DNA of 64,000 nt from an uncultured Duncaniella sp. Its GTDB lineage: Bacteria > Bacteroidota > Bacteroidia > Bacteroidales > Muribaculaceae. Positions 41,321 to 50,465 of the stretch are shown piece by piece. Under the pieces are notes generated by a model that saw only the letters and a list, made by a program, of their open reading frames with translations, searched no databases and was not told the DNA's origin. The stretch's first letter is position 1. Each line of letters begins with the position of its first letter. The position numbers were made by a program, and so were the translations under genes. The stretch covers positions 1-64,000 of the forward strand of contig NZ_CAJTMT010000011.1 of NCBI RefSeq assembly GCF_910577345.1. The letters are read 5' to 3'.

Positions 41321-42925
41321 TTAATGTCCGTTGAAGAACGCATAGAGTCCAATCATCACTATCGCAAGCGACAGCCATGCCATCTGCACGCCGACCGACA
41401 TCTTGTTTTTGATAACAGTCATCGGTGCGCGCTCGGCAGTGGCCTTATCCATGAAACTGATGGCTACCATTGTCAGGATAAGCACAACGAAAATCAGGAA
41501 CGAAAGCATCATGAAATGCACATGCTCCGTAGCGTTGGGGATGACCCAGAGGTAGAGCACACCGCAACCGATACTGAAAATGGTTCCGAAGGTCAGGACA
41601 ATGTTTGCGGCAAGCGTCGTGCAGCGTTTCCAGAACACACCCATCACAAACACCGCAGCCATCGGGGGTGCGATGAAACTGAGGACAGACTGGAACACGT
41701 TGAAAAGATCCATACCCTTGATATTGTCAACGGCAATGGTTATAAGAATCGAGACAAGCGCACCGACGACAGTCACGATGTGGCCTGTGCGGACAATCTC
41801 CTGCGGAGTTGCGTCTGTGCGGATATTCTTGACATAAATATCCATGGTGAACACGGTGCTGAGAGCATTGAGGGCCGAACCGATGGTGCTGATGAGAGCT
41901 GCAGTCAGCACGGCAATTACAAGTCCGACCATACCGACGGGGAAGAGGTTGGACACAAGTGTCATATAGGCATGGTCAGGTTCAATCAGCGCGTCGCCGA
42001 AGAAGCCTTTCTTCCACAAGGCAAAGCAGACAACGCCGGGAATGATATAGATGGCCACGTCAAGAATCTTCAGCCACCCGGTGAAATTCGCACCCTTCTG
42101 ACCTTCATTAAGGTCGCGGGCTGCGAGGACCGGCTGCACCATCGACTGGTCCGTACACCAGAACCAAAGGCCGGAGATGGGATAACCGAGCAGAATCGGA
42201 AGCCAAGGGAACTCCTTGTGGTCGTTGGGCTGGAAGAGGTTCCAGTAATGCGAGGGGACAACACTCGAATCGGCAAGCGTGCTGATACCTCCGGCCACCG
42301 AGTGGTCGCCGAGATGCCAGATGCCCACAATCGTGAGCGTGGCCGAGACGAGGATGAGAAGTACCATCTGATAGACATTCGTGTAGGCAATAGCCCTAAG
42401 TCCGCCAATGATGGTGAAGAAAGCTGAGATTGCAAGCAATATAAAGGCCGAAAGCCACATCGGGATACCGAACACCTGACGAATGATGATACCGCCGGCA
42501 AACAGTGTCAGCGCCAACCATGAGATGAGGACAGTGACAATCGTGTACCATGCAAGCATGTTGCGGGTCGACTCACCGAAACGTTTTCCCATGAATTCAG
42601 GAAGCGTGGTAATCTTTTCGCCGAGATAGCGCGGGGCGAACACAAAGGCAAGCAAGGCTATGAACACAAAGGCATACCATGCATAGTTGCCGGATACTAT
42701 ACCTGCGGCAAAACCTGCACTCGCCGAGGCGATGAGCATTGACGGTCCCACATTGGTGCCCCACATCGAAAATCCGATATGGTGCCAGCGCAATGAGTTT
42801 CCGGCCAAAAACTTATGGGCACCTTTCTTGGTCTTGGAACTGGCCCACAGGCCAATGGCAAGGAGAACCACAAAGTAAGCGATGAGGACAACCCAGTCCA
42901 TCGGTCGCATTGACAAATCGTTCAT
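41321..42925 (-). CDS. Sodium/sugar symporter (SSS, SGLT-like)
   Basis: 534 residues, about 14 hydrophobic segments. SGLT-like features are KKGAHKFLAGNSLRWHHIGFSMWGTNVGPS near the N-terminus, GGLRAIAYTNVYQMVLLIL, and GLWFWCTDQSMVQPVLAARDLNEGQ in the middle. These are typical of Bacteroidetes glucose/galactose-type symporters. It is the last gene of the cluster containing the methyltransferase fusion, GH31 and GH141-like genes, with a 166-bp gap that contains repeat words. It probably imports a sugar or glycoside for that pathway. Confidence 0.92.
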   Translation of the reverse strand: MNDLSMRPMDWVVLIAYFVVLLAIGLWASSKTKKGAHKFLAGNSLRWHHIGFSMWGTNVGPSMLIASASAGFAAGIVSGNYAWYAFVFIALLAFVFAPRYLGEKITTLPEFMGKRFGESTRNMLAWYTIVTVLISWLALTLFAGGIIIRQVFGIPMWLSAFILLAISAFFTIIGGLRAIAYTNVYQMVLLILVSATLTIVGIWHLGDHSVAGGISTLADSSVVPSHYWNLFQPNDHKEFPWLPILLGYPISGLWFWCTDQSMVQPVLAARDLNEGQKGANFTGWLKILDVAIYIIPGVVCFALWKKGFFGDALIEPDHAYMTLVSNLFPVGMVGLVIAVLTAALISTIGSALNALSTVFTMDIYVKNIRTDATPQEIVRTGHIVTVVGALVSILITIAVDNIKGMDLFNVFQSVLSFIAPPMAAVFVMGVFWKRCTTLAANIVLTFGTIFSIGCGVLYLWVIPNATEHVHFMMLSFLIFVVLILTMVAISFMDKATAERAPMTVIKNKMSVGVQMAWLSLAIVMIGLYAFFNGH

Positions 42926-42983
42926 GTTTCTATATTTTCTTAGATTTAGGGTAAAAAGTTAGAATTTCAATTCATCTTGGAGT

Positions 42984-43080
42984 CTTGACACAAAAGGAAC
43001 AAAAGAGCAAAAGAATCAAAAGAATACCTGAGACGCTGAAACTTCCGTTTCTTCCGCGCTTATGTCCTTTCGTATCTCCT
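42984..43080. repeat. Intergenic word repeats (ACAAAAG / CTTATGTCCTTT)
   Basis: Left half: purine words (GACACAAAAGGAACAAAAGAG). Right half 43039-43080: pyrimidine words that align with 57729-57770 at 32 of 42 positions. The halves are only loosely complementary. The element sits inside an operon-like gap between the methyltransferase fusion and the symporter. Confidence 0.65.
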
Positions 43081-43091
43081 CCTTATATAGT

Positions 43092-46000
43092 TTACGCCCC
43101 GACAAGTCTGCGGGCAAGAGCAACGGCAGTATTGGCATTGTCGCTGTAACCGTCGGCCCCGATTTCATCGGCAAAATGCTGGCTGACGGGCGCACCACCC
43201 ACCATCACCTTCACCTTGTCGCGAAGTCCTGCCTCGGTCAAAGCGTCAATCACATCTTTCATATATGTCATAGTTGTCGTGAGCAGGGCGCTCATACAGA
43301 GAATGTCGGCATTCGATTTGCGGATTTCCTCAACGAATGTCTCGGCAGGAACATCAATACCGATATTGATGACCTCGAATCCACAGCCTTCAAGCATCGA
43401 CGCAACGAGGTTCTTGCCTATGTCGTGGAGGTCACCCTTGACCGTCCCTATGACCACTTTTCCGAGTGTCGAGGCAGCACCTCCGGCGAGCATCGGTTTC
43501 AGAAGTTCGAGAGCTGCTTTCATTGCACGTCCGGCCATCAGCAACTGCGGGACGAATGCCTTGCCGTCCTGGAAACGCTGTCCGACCTCGGCCATGGCGC
43601 GTATCATCTGATTGTTGATTATCTCCTGCGGTGCCACGCCTCTGTCAACGAAGCGACGGGTGGCTTTGGCTGCATCGTCGGCCTTTCCGGCAACGATAGC
43701 ATCAAAGACTCCGTTGTCTTCCTCGGCTGCAGCTTCAACTTTCACCGTTGGCGGACAGCAGTCACACTCCACACCGTGAATCTGCGGAACTACGCTTCGC
43801 AAAGGTGACTTCACTGTCTTCTTTTCCTCTACTGCCGTTTCTACAATAGTACTCACCAATCCGGAATCACTACCCGGACGGTGAGGCGACATCCACAGAC
43901 CGGCGATAGGCTCGACGGTCTGAGCAAGCTTGCGGATATGCTCGTCAGTAGTACCGCAGCATCCACCGATTATGTTCAGCACATGGCCGTCAATGAGAGG
44001 CCAGACGGCTTTCTGCAACATCTCCGGGGTGAGCGAATAGTTGCCATTCTCATCCGGAAGTCCGGCGTTGGGATAGGCACTCACAGGATAGTCGGTCTGC
44101 ACACCGAGATTCACGAGCAGCGGAGTCATCTCGCGTATGTCCCTGACGCAGTTGATTCCGACCGACATCACGGGATAATCCTTGAACCCTTGGATGAAAT
44201 CAACGACGGACTGGCCGAGCATATTGTGACCGGCGGCCGTCTTGACTGCGAAACTGAGCATTATCGGGAGGGTCTTTCCACTCTTGACCATAGCTGCGGT
44301 GGCAGCCTTTATGGCAGCTTCCGCATTCTTCACATCAAAGATGGTCTCGATGAGGAGCATGTCCACCCCACCCTCTATCAATGCCTCGGCCTGTTCGAGA
44401 TAGGCATCATACAGGGTGTCATAATTGAAGGTTCCCCAACCGGGCTGAACCGTTTCCGAGGTCAGTGAGCATGTCTTGCTCGTCGGTCCCATCGAACCGG
44501 CCACAAAACGCGGCTTCGCGGGATTTTTGCGGGTATATTCATCGGCAAGCTCACGCGCGATGCGGCAGGCAGCAAGGTTGATTTCGCGTGCCACACCTTC
44601 AAGCCTGAAATCGGCCATGGAGATGCGCTGGGCATTGAAAGTATCGGTGCTGATGATGTCGGCACCGGCTTCGAGATATTTTTTGTGTATCTCACGGACC
44701 ACCTCGGGACGTGTGATGGCAAGAAGGTCGTTGTTGCCTTTGAGTGAACAGTCATGTCCGGCAAAACGCTCTCCACGGAAATCATCTTCCGCGAGTCCGT
44801 AAGTCTGAATCATGGTGCCCATTGCTCCGTCAAGCACCAGCACTCTCTTCTCCATCTCCTTGAAGAGCGGAGCCTCGCGGTCCAATTCCGGCAGCTTTGC
44901 AGCCTCAGATGCCGACTGTTCAGCCGCTTCGCTCTCGACTTTTTCGATTATGCGGGCAACCTCTGCATCGGCATCAAAGGCCTCATCCTTTCCGGATTTT
45001 ATGCTTATCACGTCGCTCTCCTCGCGGACCTTTGCCGGACGGTAGCGGTATTCCTCGACAATCTTCATTGCCTGCTCGACCTCATCCTCATTGTGGAAGT
45101 CCATTTCGAGATGCACACCGTTGCCTCCGATGTTGTCGAGAAGAGGTTTAAGCTCATCGAGAGTGACCCAGCAGGCCATAATGCTCTTTCCTCCGTCGAG
45201 TATGCGGCGGTAGAGGTCATACCACTTAGGTGAACCTCCCTGCGGCTCACCCACTCCGGGAGTCCACTGGATGGCATTAAGTTCCTCAACCTCAAGCAGG
45301 GCGGGAAGATGGTGGAGCGCACCGACGCCGTCGAGATGATAGAGGGTATAGTCAATCTTCTGACACTGCTGACGGATGAAGGGCTGCACGAAGCGGCGAT
45401 AGTCCTCCACGCTTATCATTGTCGATATATCGCTCTGGAGTTTCGACATCCTTCCGGGCGCCCACGAAGAGAAGTAGCAGAAAGCCATCTCGTCACCCTC
45501 GCGGATGATGTCGTAAAGCTCATCGTAGACTTTGAAATATATGTCGTTTATCTGCTGCATCTGCCGTTCGAGCACATCGGGCTGCATGACCGTGTCGAGA
45601 AGCACCTTGTCGGTTCCCTTGATCGCAGCAAGCACATCGAGTCCTTCCATGAGGTCGGGCATACCTACGAAATAGTTCCCCTTCGCTTTTGCCTTGCAGG
45701 CTTTAAGAAGCTCCTTATGGAGAAGCCAGTTGGGATGGTTTTCATCAAACTTTATCTCATCCGTGTAGTTCGGGTCGGGATGAATCCATATCGTGTCAGG
45801 TCCTCCCTCAAACACACCTCCGAGTATGGCCGCAAGCGAACCGGGACCAAGCTGTGTATTGGCGACGGGGAGCATATCGGCTTTCAGCGAACTGTGGGCC
45901 ACATACCAGTCGAGATATTCCGCCCTCCACTGAGGGTCGAACCACTTCTGGTCAAGACTGACCGGCTCTTTCGGTGCGGGGATGTCGGCGTGAGGTTTCA

Positions 46001-46106
46001 CACCGTTCTGAAAGTGTTCCCACATGTTGAGGACAATCCCCTTGTGGTTCCACCAATCTATATAGTGCTGTTTTGTCTCTTCAAGATTCTCTTTCCAGGT
46101 TTTCAT
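43092..46106 (-). CDS. Three-part corrinoid methyltransferase fusion (UroD-like + homocysteine methyltransferase + B12-binding)
   Basis: 1004 residues, no signal peptide, so cytoplasmic. Residues 1 to about 370 are a uroporphyrinogen-decarboxylase-fold domain of the corrinoid-methyltransferase type (YHLDGVGALHHLPALLEVEE). A charged linker follows. Residues about 418-725 match the MetH homocysteine methyltransferase domain (VLVLDGAMGTMIQTYG; zinc ligands in GINCV and GGCCGT, near 713). Residues about 790-1004 are the MetH-type cap and cobalamin-binding domain, with the base-on/off His in KGDLHDIGKNLV (near 894) and VMVGGAPVSQHFADEIGADG at the end. Folate-binding and activation domains of MetH are absent; a separate activation protein is encoded at 51522. 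The simplest reading is methyl transfer from an unknown donor via cobalamin to homocysteine. It starts 11 bp after the GH31 gene. Architecture is confident; substrate is not. Confidence 0.88.
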   Translation of the reverse strand: MKTWKENLEETKQHYIDWWNHKGIVLNMWEHFQNGVKPHADIPAPKEPVSLDQKWFDPQWRAEYLDWYVAHSSLKADMLPVANTQLGPGSLAAILGGVFEGGPDTIWIHPDPNYTDEIKFDENHPNWLLHKELLKACKAKAKGNYFVGMPDLMEGLDVLAAIKGTDKVLLDTVMQPDVLERQMQQINDIYFKVYDELYDIIREGDEMAFCYFSSWAPGRMSKLQSDISTMISVEDYRRFVQPFIRQQCQKIDYTLYHLDGVGALHHLPALLEVEELNAIQWTPGVGEPQGGSPKWYDLYRRILDGGKSIMACWVTLDELKPLLDNIGGNGVHLEMDFHNEDEVEQAMKIVEEYRYRPAKVREESDVISIKSGKDEAFDADAEVARIIEKVESEAAEQSASEAAKLPELDREAPLFKEMEKRVLVLDGAMGTMIQTYGLAEDDFRGERFAGHDCSLKGNNDLLAITRPEVVREIHKKYLEAGADIISTDTFNAQRISMADFRLEGVAREINLAACRIARELADEYTRKNPAKPRFVAGSMGPTSKTCSLTSETVQPGWGTFNYDTLYDAYLEQAEALIEGGVDMLLIETIFDVKNAEAAIKAATAAMVKSGKTLPIMLSFAVKTAAGHNMLGQSVVDFIQGFKDYPVMSVGINCVRDIREMTPLLVNLGVQTDYPVSAYPNAGLPDENGNYSLTPEMLQKAVWPLIDGHVLNIIGGCCGTTDEHIRKLAQTVEPIAGLWMSPHRPGSDSGLVSTIVETAVEEKKTVKSPLRSVVPQIHGVECDCCPPTVKVEAAAEEDNGVFDAIVAGKADDAAKATRRFVDRGVAPQEIINNQMIRAMAEVGQRFQDGKAFVPQLLMAGRAMKAALELLKPMLAGGAASTLGKVVIGTVKGDLHDIGKNLVASMLEGCGFEVINIGIDVPAETFVEEIRKSNADILCMSALLTTTMTYMKDVIDALTEAGLRDKVKVMVGGAPVSQHFADEIGADGYSDNANTAVALARRLVGA

Positions 46107-46117
46107 TGCAAAAGAGA

Positions 46118-48382
46118 TTAGGCGTTAAATAATTTTTCATTCCAGATACCCTTGAAATTCTCATCGACAAGGATACTTACCGTATTGGCCATATCCATCT
46201 GGTCAGTGCAGTCTACCGCCTCGGGATAGAATGGAATCTCGCTTCCATACTTCACATAGACAGGCATTTCCTCGAGAGGTACCTCAACATCCTTGAGCCA
46301 GCGTCCCCCTTCAAGAACCTCGCCGGTGAAGAAGTTTACCCACTTCCCTTCCGGAAGATAAATGTCGCGGCGGTTTTCGGAGTTCATCACGGGAGCCACG
46401 AGGAAGCTGTCGCCGAAATAATACTGGTCGTCGATGTGACGGCAGGTGCGGTCATCGGGATTCTTGAAGATGAGTGCCTGCACGAGTGAAGCACCGCTGA
46501 CACAGGCCCTCTCGCTCTCGGCATATATATAAGGAATGAGCGCATAACGCAGTTTCCACCATTTCTTCACGATAGGCGCGATGGCAGGATAGTGCCACGG
46601 TTCGCGCTTGCCGGTGCCGTGATAACGGATGTGTGACGAGAAGACACCAAACTGTGTCCAGCGGACATAGACATCGTCCTGCACGACCGAATTCATGAAG
46701 TTGGGAAGGGTGTGGAATCCGGGAACGTCGTGGCTCCAGAACGCGAAGCCCGACAGTCCGAAATGGAGACCGCCTTTGAGCGAACCGGCCATACCGTCCC
46801 AAGAACTGCACGAATCGCCGCCCCAGTGGAGGGGATAGCGCTGGCAACCAGCCCATGCGGCACGCGCCCACACAATTCCGTCGCCTGTCACATCCTTAGT
46901 AATCTCGTAGGCGGCCTTCTGATAGAGGAGCGCATAAAGATTATTGAGAAGTTCGGGACTCATCCCCTTGTATTTGGCATCCATGTGGATATTTTCGCCG
47001 AAATCGGTCTTGATGCAGACTACCCCCATGTCAAGAAGCTCCTTCAACAGACCCTTGTACCACTCCGTGGCTGCTGGATATGTGAAGTCGATTGTTCCGG
47101 CATAGTCGAGGGCGGAGAAATTGGAGCCTTCCGATGCCTGCTCCTTGGTGAGCGGGGCGATATACTCGTTCTCACGGGCCTCATCAATCTGCTCGGCATC
47201 CTTCGCAACGTAAGGCAACTGCCAGAGAGATACACGGAAACCCTTCTCCTTAAGTCCGCGCAGGAATCCCTCGGGGTCCGGGAAACGTTCGGGATTGAAT
47301 TTCCATTCGCAAAGCCAGTCGGTGCGGAACCATCCGGTGTCGAGGTGAATCACGTCGCAAGGATAATGCTCCTCGCGCATACGGTCGCAGATTTCCTCGA
47401 CCTCATCGGCGCTGAAATATGTCATTCGGCTCATCCACACACCGAAGCTCCACAACGGCGGCATTGTCGGATAGCCGGTGAGGTCGCGGTAGCCACGGAT
47501 GATTTCCTCAACCGAGTCACCTCCGATGACGAATGCGTCAATCAAGGCCTGATCGCTCATGAACTGCACCGAACGTGTCGAATGTCCGGCAAGCGAGAGC
47601 TTGCAGTGTGAGGTCGTATGGTAGAATGTGCCATACATACGGCTCGACACATAGAAGGGGATGTTTTTATATGTACGACGGTTGTTGACACCCTGACCGT
47701 CCTGATTCTTCAGGAAGAATGTCTGTCCACTCAAATCCATCTTTGCGAAACGCTCACCCGTGCCGCCGAAACATTCGTCAGGCTTGCATTCAAACGAGAG
47801 GGTGGCGCGCTCTTTCTCCCCGTCGAGCTTGCAGTAGGCGATGGGAAGAGCATCGTAGCGGGGCGGTGAGAAATGGTCGTAGGCAGCAAGGCGTATCTCA
47901 CGCTTTCCGTCCGGGAAAAGACGCAAATCGAGCGTTTCCTGCGGGTCTGGAAGCAGGGTGCTCCAACGGTCGAGCAGAGGCTCACGCATATTGATGACAG
48001 CGCGGCGCACACCGTCGGCCTCGGTTGAGATTATCCACTCGCCATCGCTGAATGAGGCGGTCAGTGGCATTTTCCCGACACGCTCACTGAGCATGAGCAT
48101 TTCGGAATCATCGGCCATTGAAAGCACTCCGAATCCCATGAAGACACGAAGGATTTTCGGGCCATATTGACGCAGAATCAGAGTGTGGTTTTCACGCGGG
48201 ACGGCTTCGTCGGCTGCCATATCATTGGCAAGCACCTGTTTCTGGAAAGGGACAGTAATCAATACGTCGCCATCCTTACATTCTACCGCAACAGGAGCGC
48301 AAGCTTTCCAGAGCGACTCGTCACGTTTGAGATCTATATCGAAATCAAGAAAATCGAATAAATGATAATTGGTCGGTTTCAT
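46118..48382 (-). CDS. GH31 glycoside hydrolase, YicI-like alpha-xylosidase
   Basis: 754 residues, no signal peptide, so intracellular. The nucleophile Asp is in VVCIKTDFGENIH and the acid/base Asp in HWGGDSCSSWDGMAGSLKGG, followed by GLSGFAFWSHDVPGFH; both segments closely follow E. coli YicI, an alpha-xylosidase. The N-terminal part is the usual galactose-mutarotase-like GH31 domain. It lies between the GH141-like gene (75-bp gap) and the methyltransferase fusion (11-bp gap). An alpha-xylosyl or O-methyl-xylosyl disaccharide is a plausible substrate; this is inference from context. Confidence 0.92.
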   Translation of the reverse strand: MKPTNYHLFDFLDFDIDLKRDESLWKACAPVAVECKDGDVLITVPFQKQVLANDMAADEAVPRENHTLILRQYGPKILRVFMGFGVLSMADDSEMLMLSERVGKMPLTASFSDGEWIISTEADGVRRAVINMREPLLDRWSTLLPDPQETLDLRLFPDGKREIRLAAYDHFSPPRYDALPIAYCKLDGEKERATLSFECKPDECFGGTGERFAKMDLSGQTFFLKNQDGQGVNNRRTYKNIPFYVSSRMYGTFYHTTSHCKLSLAGHSTRSVQFMSDQALIDAFVIGGDSVEEIIRGYRDLTGYPTMPPLWSFGVWMSRMTYFSADEVEEICDRMREEHYPCDVIHLDTGWFRTDWLCEWKFNPERFPDPEGFLRGLKEKGFRVSLWQLPYVAKDAEQIDEARENEYIAPLTKEQASEGSNFSALDYAGTIDFTYPAATEWYKGLLKELLDMGVVCIKTDFGENIHMDAKYKGMSPELLNNLYALLYQKAAYEITKDVTGDGIVWARAAWAGCQRYPLHWGGDSCSSWDGMAGSLKGGLHFGLSGFAFWSHDVPGFHTLPNFMNSVVQDDVYVRWTQFGVFSSHIRYHGTGKREPWHYPAIAPIVKKWWKLRYALIPYIYAESERACVSGASLVQALIFKNPDDRTCRHIDDQYYFGDSFLVAPVMNSENRRDIYLPEGKWVNFFTGEVLEGGRWLKDVEVPLEEMPVYVKYGSEIPFYPEAVDCTDQMDMANTVSILVDENFKGIWNEKLFNA

Positions 48383-48457
48383 CGTTGATGATTATCGTAG
48401 TCAGTTTTGGAGTATACTATTAATATATGTGTCAGAAAAATTATGAGTCACTGTATT

Positions 48458-50272
48458 TTATTTCACGCTTATATGCGGTCCGTTGTCGCCGACAATCAGC
48501 TTCGGGCCGGGGCGGTTATATCCGAATTCAGGGTTCGGGCAGTGATTCCCTTCAACCGTATAGCCATCGGTAGCCTCATCGAAATAGATGTAGAACGCGC
48601 GGTTGTTGGTCGCGTAGGGCGCATCAATCAGATTTTCAATCCTGTTTCCGCTGATGACTGAACCGGGCTGATTGGAGAGAGTGTAGATACCGCCGGCATC
48701 ATAGAGCTGTGCTGCGAAATGGTGGACATGGTTGCCGGTGATTCGGTTGTTGCACATACCGCTTTCAAGTGCGGTCCATCCCCACCCCACACAGATACCT
48801 GAGTAGTTGAGATGCGATACCTCGTTGTCGGCAATCGTGACGTCGCGCACATATCCCGCTCCTATGCCCACGCAACCCCAGTCCTCATTGGTGGCGTTGC
48901 GGATTGTATTGGCGGTAACCTTTATGTCGCGACATATATCTTCAGCCACTGCAGGAACGTAGGGGACGTGGGTCTCGAATCCGCCGTCGGGGAAGGTGCC
49001 CATCTGCAATGCGGTTCCGCCAATATCCTCAAAGGTGCATCCATTGACGGCAGAATTGCTGACCGCAGCCACATAGTCGAGACCGGTCGCTCCGAGATGG
49101 CGGAAACCGCACCCTATGAAATCAATTCCGGAGGCATGGCGGACGGTAATGGCAGCTTCCGGACGTGCGATCCATGCTTGATTTTCAAGCTCAGCTTTTT
49201 CGGGGAGGCCGGGGATATGGAGTTTGTAGGCATCGAGAAGTCTGAAACCTCCTTGGAGCGTCACATGTCCCTCATGGGACGGGCGCAGCCATGATGCGTG
49301 TTCAAAATCTATATTTTCAAAACGGATGTCGCACACAGGGCGTTCGCGGCTTCCTTCAACCGCAAGAATCGTTTCAAGGAGCGGAACCACCACCTCCCGG
49401 TTGTTCATATCCTCATCTGTCGAGGGATAATAGTAGATACGGCCCGAGGGATAGTCCTGATACCATTCACCCGGCTCGTCGAGGAGTTCGAGTGCGTTGG
49501 CGAAGAAGAAGGATGAATTTCCACGCTCACCACCGATGACCGGCTGCGGCCAGGGATGCTCGAATTCCAGACGGCTTTCAGGGTCATGGAAAGAGACAAC
49601 AGTGTTGCCGTTCCCGTCATCCTTCATATCCTTGACGCGGAGAATGGCGATGGCCCAACGCTGATGCACGAACATTTCAAGCTGACGGGCCTTTGACAGG
49701 TCAAATTCGGGTGTAGGGACAGTGATAGTGCGGTCCTCGGTATTGAAATCAACCATCCGCTCCATGACTCCGGGAGCGAACTGCGATGCGCGCTGTGCTT
49801 TTTCACCATCGACGTAGAGCTGACGCGTCTCGACGATGCGCGTGCCGTTGAGCGGAGCTTCCGCCACCCATATCTTGTCGCGCAGATGCGGGGCCACACG
49901 GGAATCGTCACACCCACGCGTCCAGTCCGTCACCTCAACACCACCGCTTATGACCGCACGGGTTCCTTCCGGCGCACATATAACGGTCGCTGATTTCTGA
50001 TTTCCACTGTCCTCCGGACGTAGGAACAACGGGGAGGTCTGACGATAGACCCCTCCGTCAAGAATGATGCGGATGTCGTCGGCAGCTTCCGGCGCTTTCA
50101 ACCTGCGCCATTCGCGGGCGCGCTTCAACGCCTCTCCTACCGTCTGCAATGGATGCTCACGACTACCGTTAGCCCTGTCAGAACCTCCGGAAGCCGATAC
50201 ATAAATGTTTCCTGAATACGATATGATGCCTGTCGATAGCACTAATGTGACAAGCAATGCGACAAATCTCAT
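48458..50272 (-). CDS. Secreted right-handed beta-helix protein, GH141-like
   Basis: 604 residues with a signal peptide (MRFVALLVTLVLSTGIISYS). The mature N-terminus, NIYVSASGGSDRANGSREHP then LQTVGEALKRAREWR, is a common beta-helix enzyme start. Parallel beta-helix coils follow (GIDFIGCGFRHLGATGLDYV, NSAVNGCTFEDIGGTALQMG, DVTIADNEVSHLNYSGICVG). The overall pattern resembles GH141, whose known members include an alpha-L-fucosidase acting on pectic rhamnogalacturonan II and a xylanase. The family call is from memory of that pattern and could be a related uncharacterised beta-helix family. It is the first gene of the minus-strand cluster and faces the fucose operon. Confidence 0.7.
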   Translation of the reverse strand: MRFVALLVTLVLSTGIISYSGNIYVSASGGSDRANGSREHPLQTVGEALKRAREWRRLKAPEAADDIRIILDGGVYRQTSPLFLRPEDSGNQKSATVICAPEGTRAVISGGVEVTDWTRGCDDSRVAPHLRDKIWVAEAPLNGTRIVETRQLYVDGEKAQRASQFAPGVMERMVDFNTEDRTITVPTPEFDLSKARQLEMFVHQRWAIAILRVKDMKDDGNGNTVVSFHDPESRLEFEHPWPQPVIGGERGNSSFFFANALELLDEPGEWYQDYPSGRIYYYPSTDEDMNNREVVVPLLETILAVEGSRERPVCDIRFENIDFEHASWLRPSHEGHVTLQGGFRLLDAYKLHIPGLPEKAELENQAWIARPEAAITVRHASGIDFIGCGFRHLGATGLDYVAAVSNSAVNGCTFEDIGGTALQMGTFPDGGFETHVPYVPAVAEDICRDIKVTANTIRNATNEDWGCVGIGAGYVRDVTIADNEVSHLNYSGICVGWGWTALESGMCNNRITGNHVHHFAAQLYDAGGIYTLSNQPGSVISGNRIENLIDAPYATNNRAFYIYFDEATDGYTVEGNHCPNPEFGYNRPGPKLIVGDNGPHISVK

Positions 50273-50351
50273 GGTATCTCTTTGTTTCTGCTAAAGTTGC
50301 AATCATGCACGAAAAGCTGTCAATCCGGCATGAAAGTTAGATAATGTAAAG

Positions 50352-50420
50352 CAAAGATACAAATTCTCAATGAAATTAGAAAATTTTTATATAGAATTAA
50401 GCTGAAAAGAAGTATATTTG
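50352..50420. promoter_or_regulatory. Divergent promoter region between the GH141-like and UroD/fucose clusters
   Basis: TATCTTTG on the minus strand (50359-50352) and TATATTTG on the plus strand (50413-50420) both match TAnnTTTG; their -33 boxes are weak. They lie 53 bp apart, so one regulator could act on both clusters. I see no clear operator palindrome here. Confidence 0.6.
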
Positions 50421-50465
50421 CAGTCAGATTCGATAATTCTCCAATTTCAGCATATTGTAAAAACC

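Noticed and set aside
41324..42427. 367-codon plus-strand frame opposite the SGLT-like symporter
   Set aside because: Charged, His/Asp/Glu-rich mirror of a membrane protein gene; typical of antisense frames in GC3-rich genes.
46712..47611. 299-codon plus-strand frame opposite the GH31 gene
   Set aside because: Lies fully inside a well-supported gene and has no motif or start signal.
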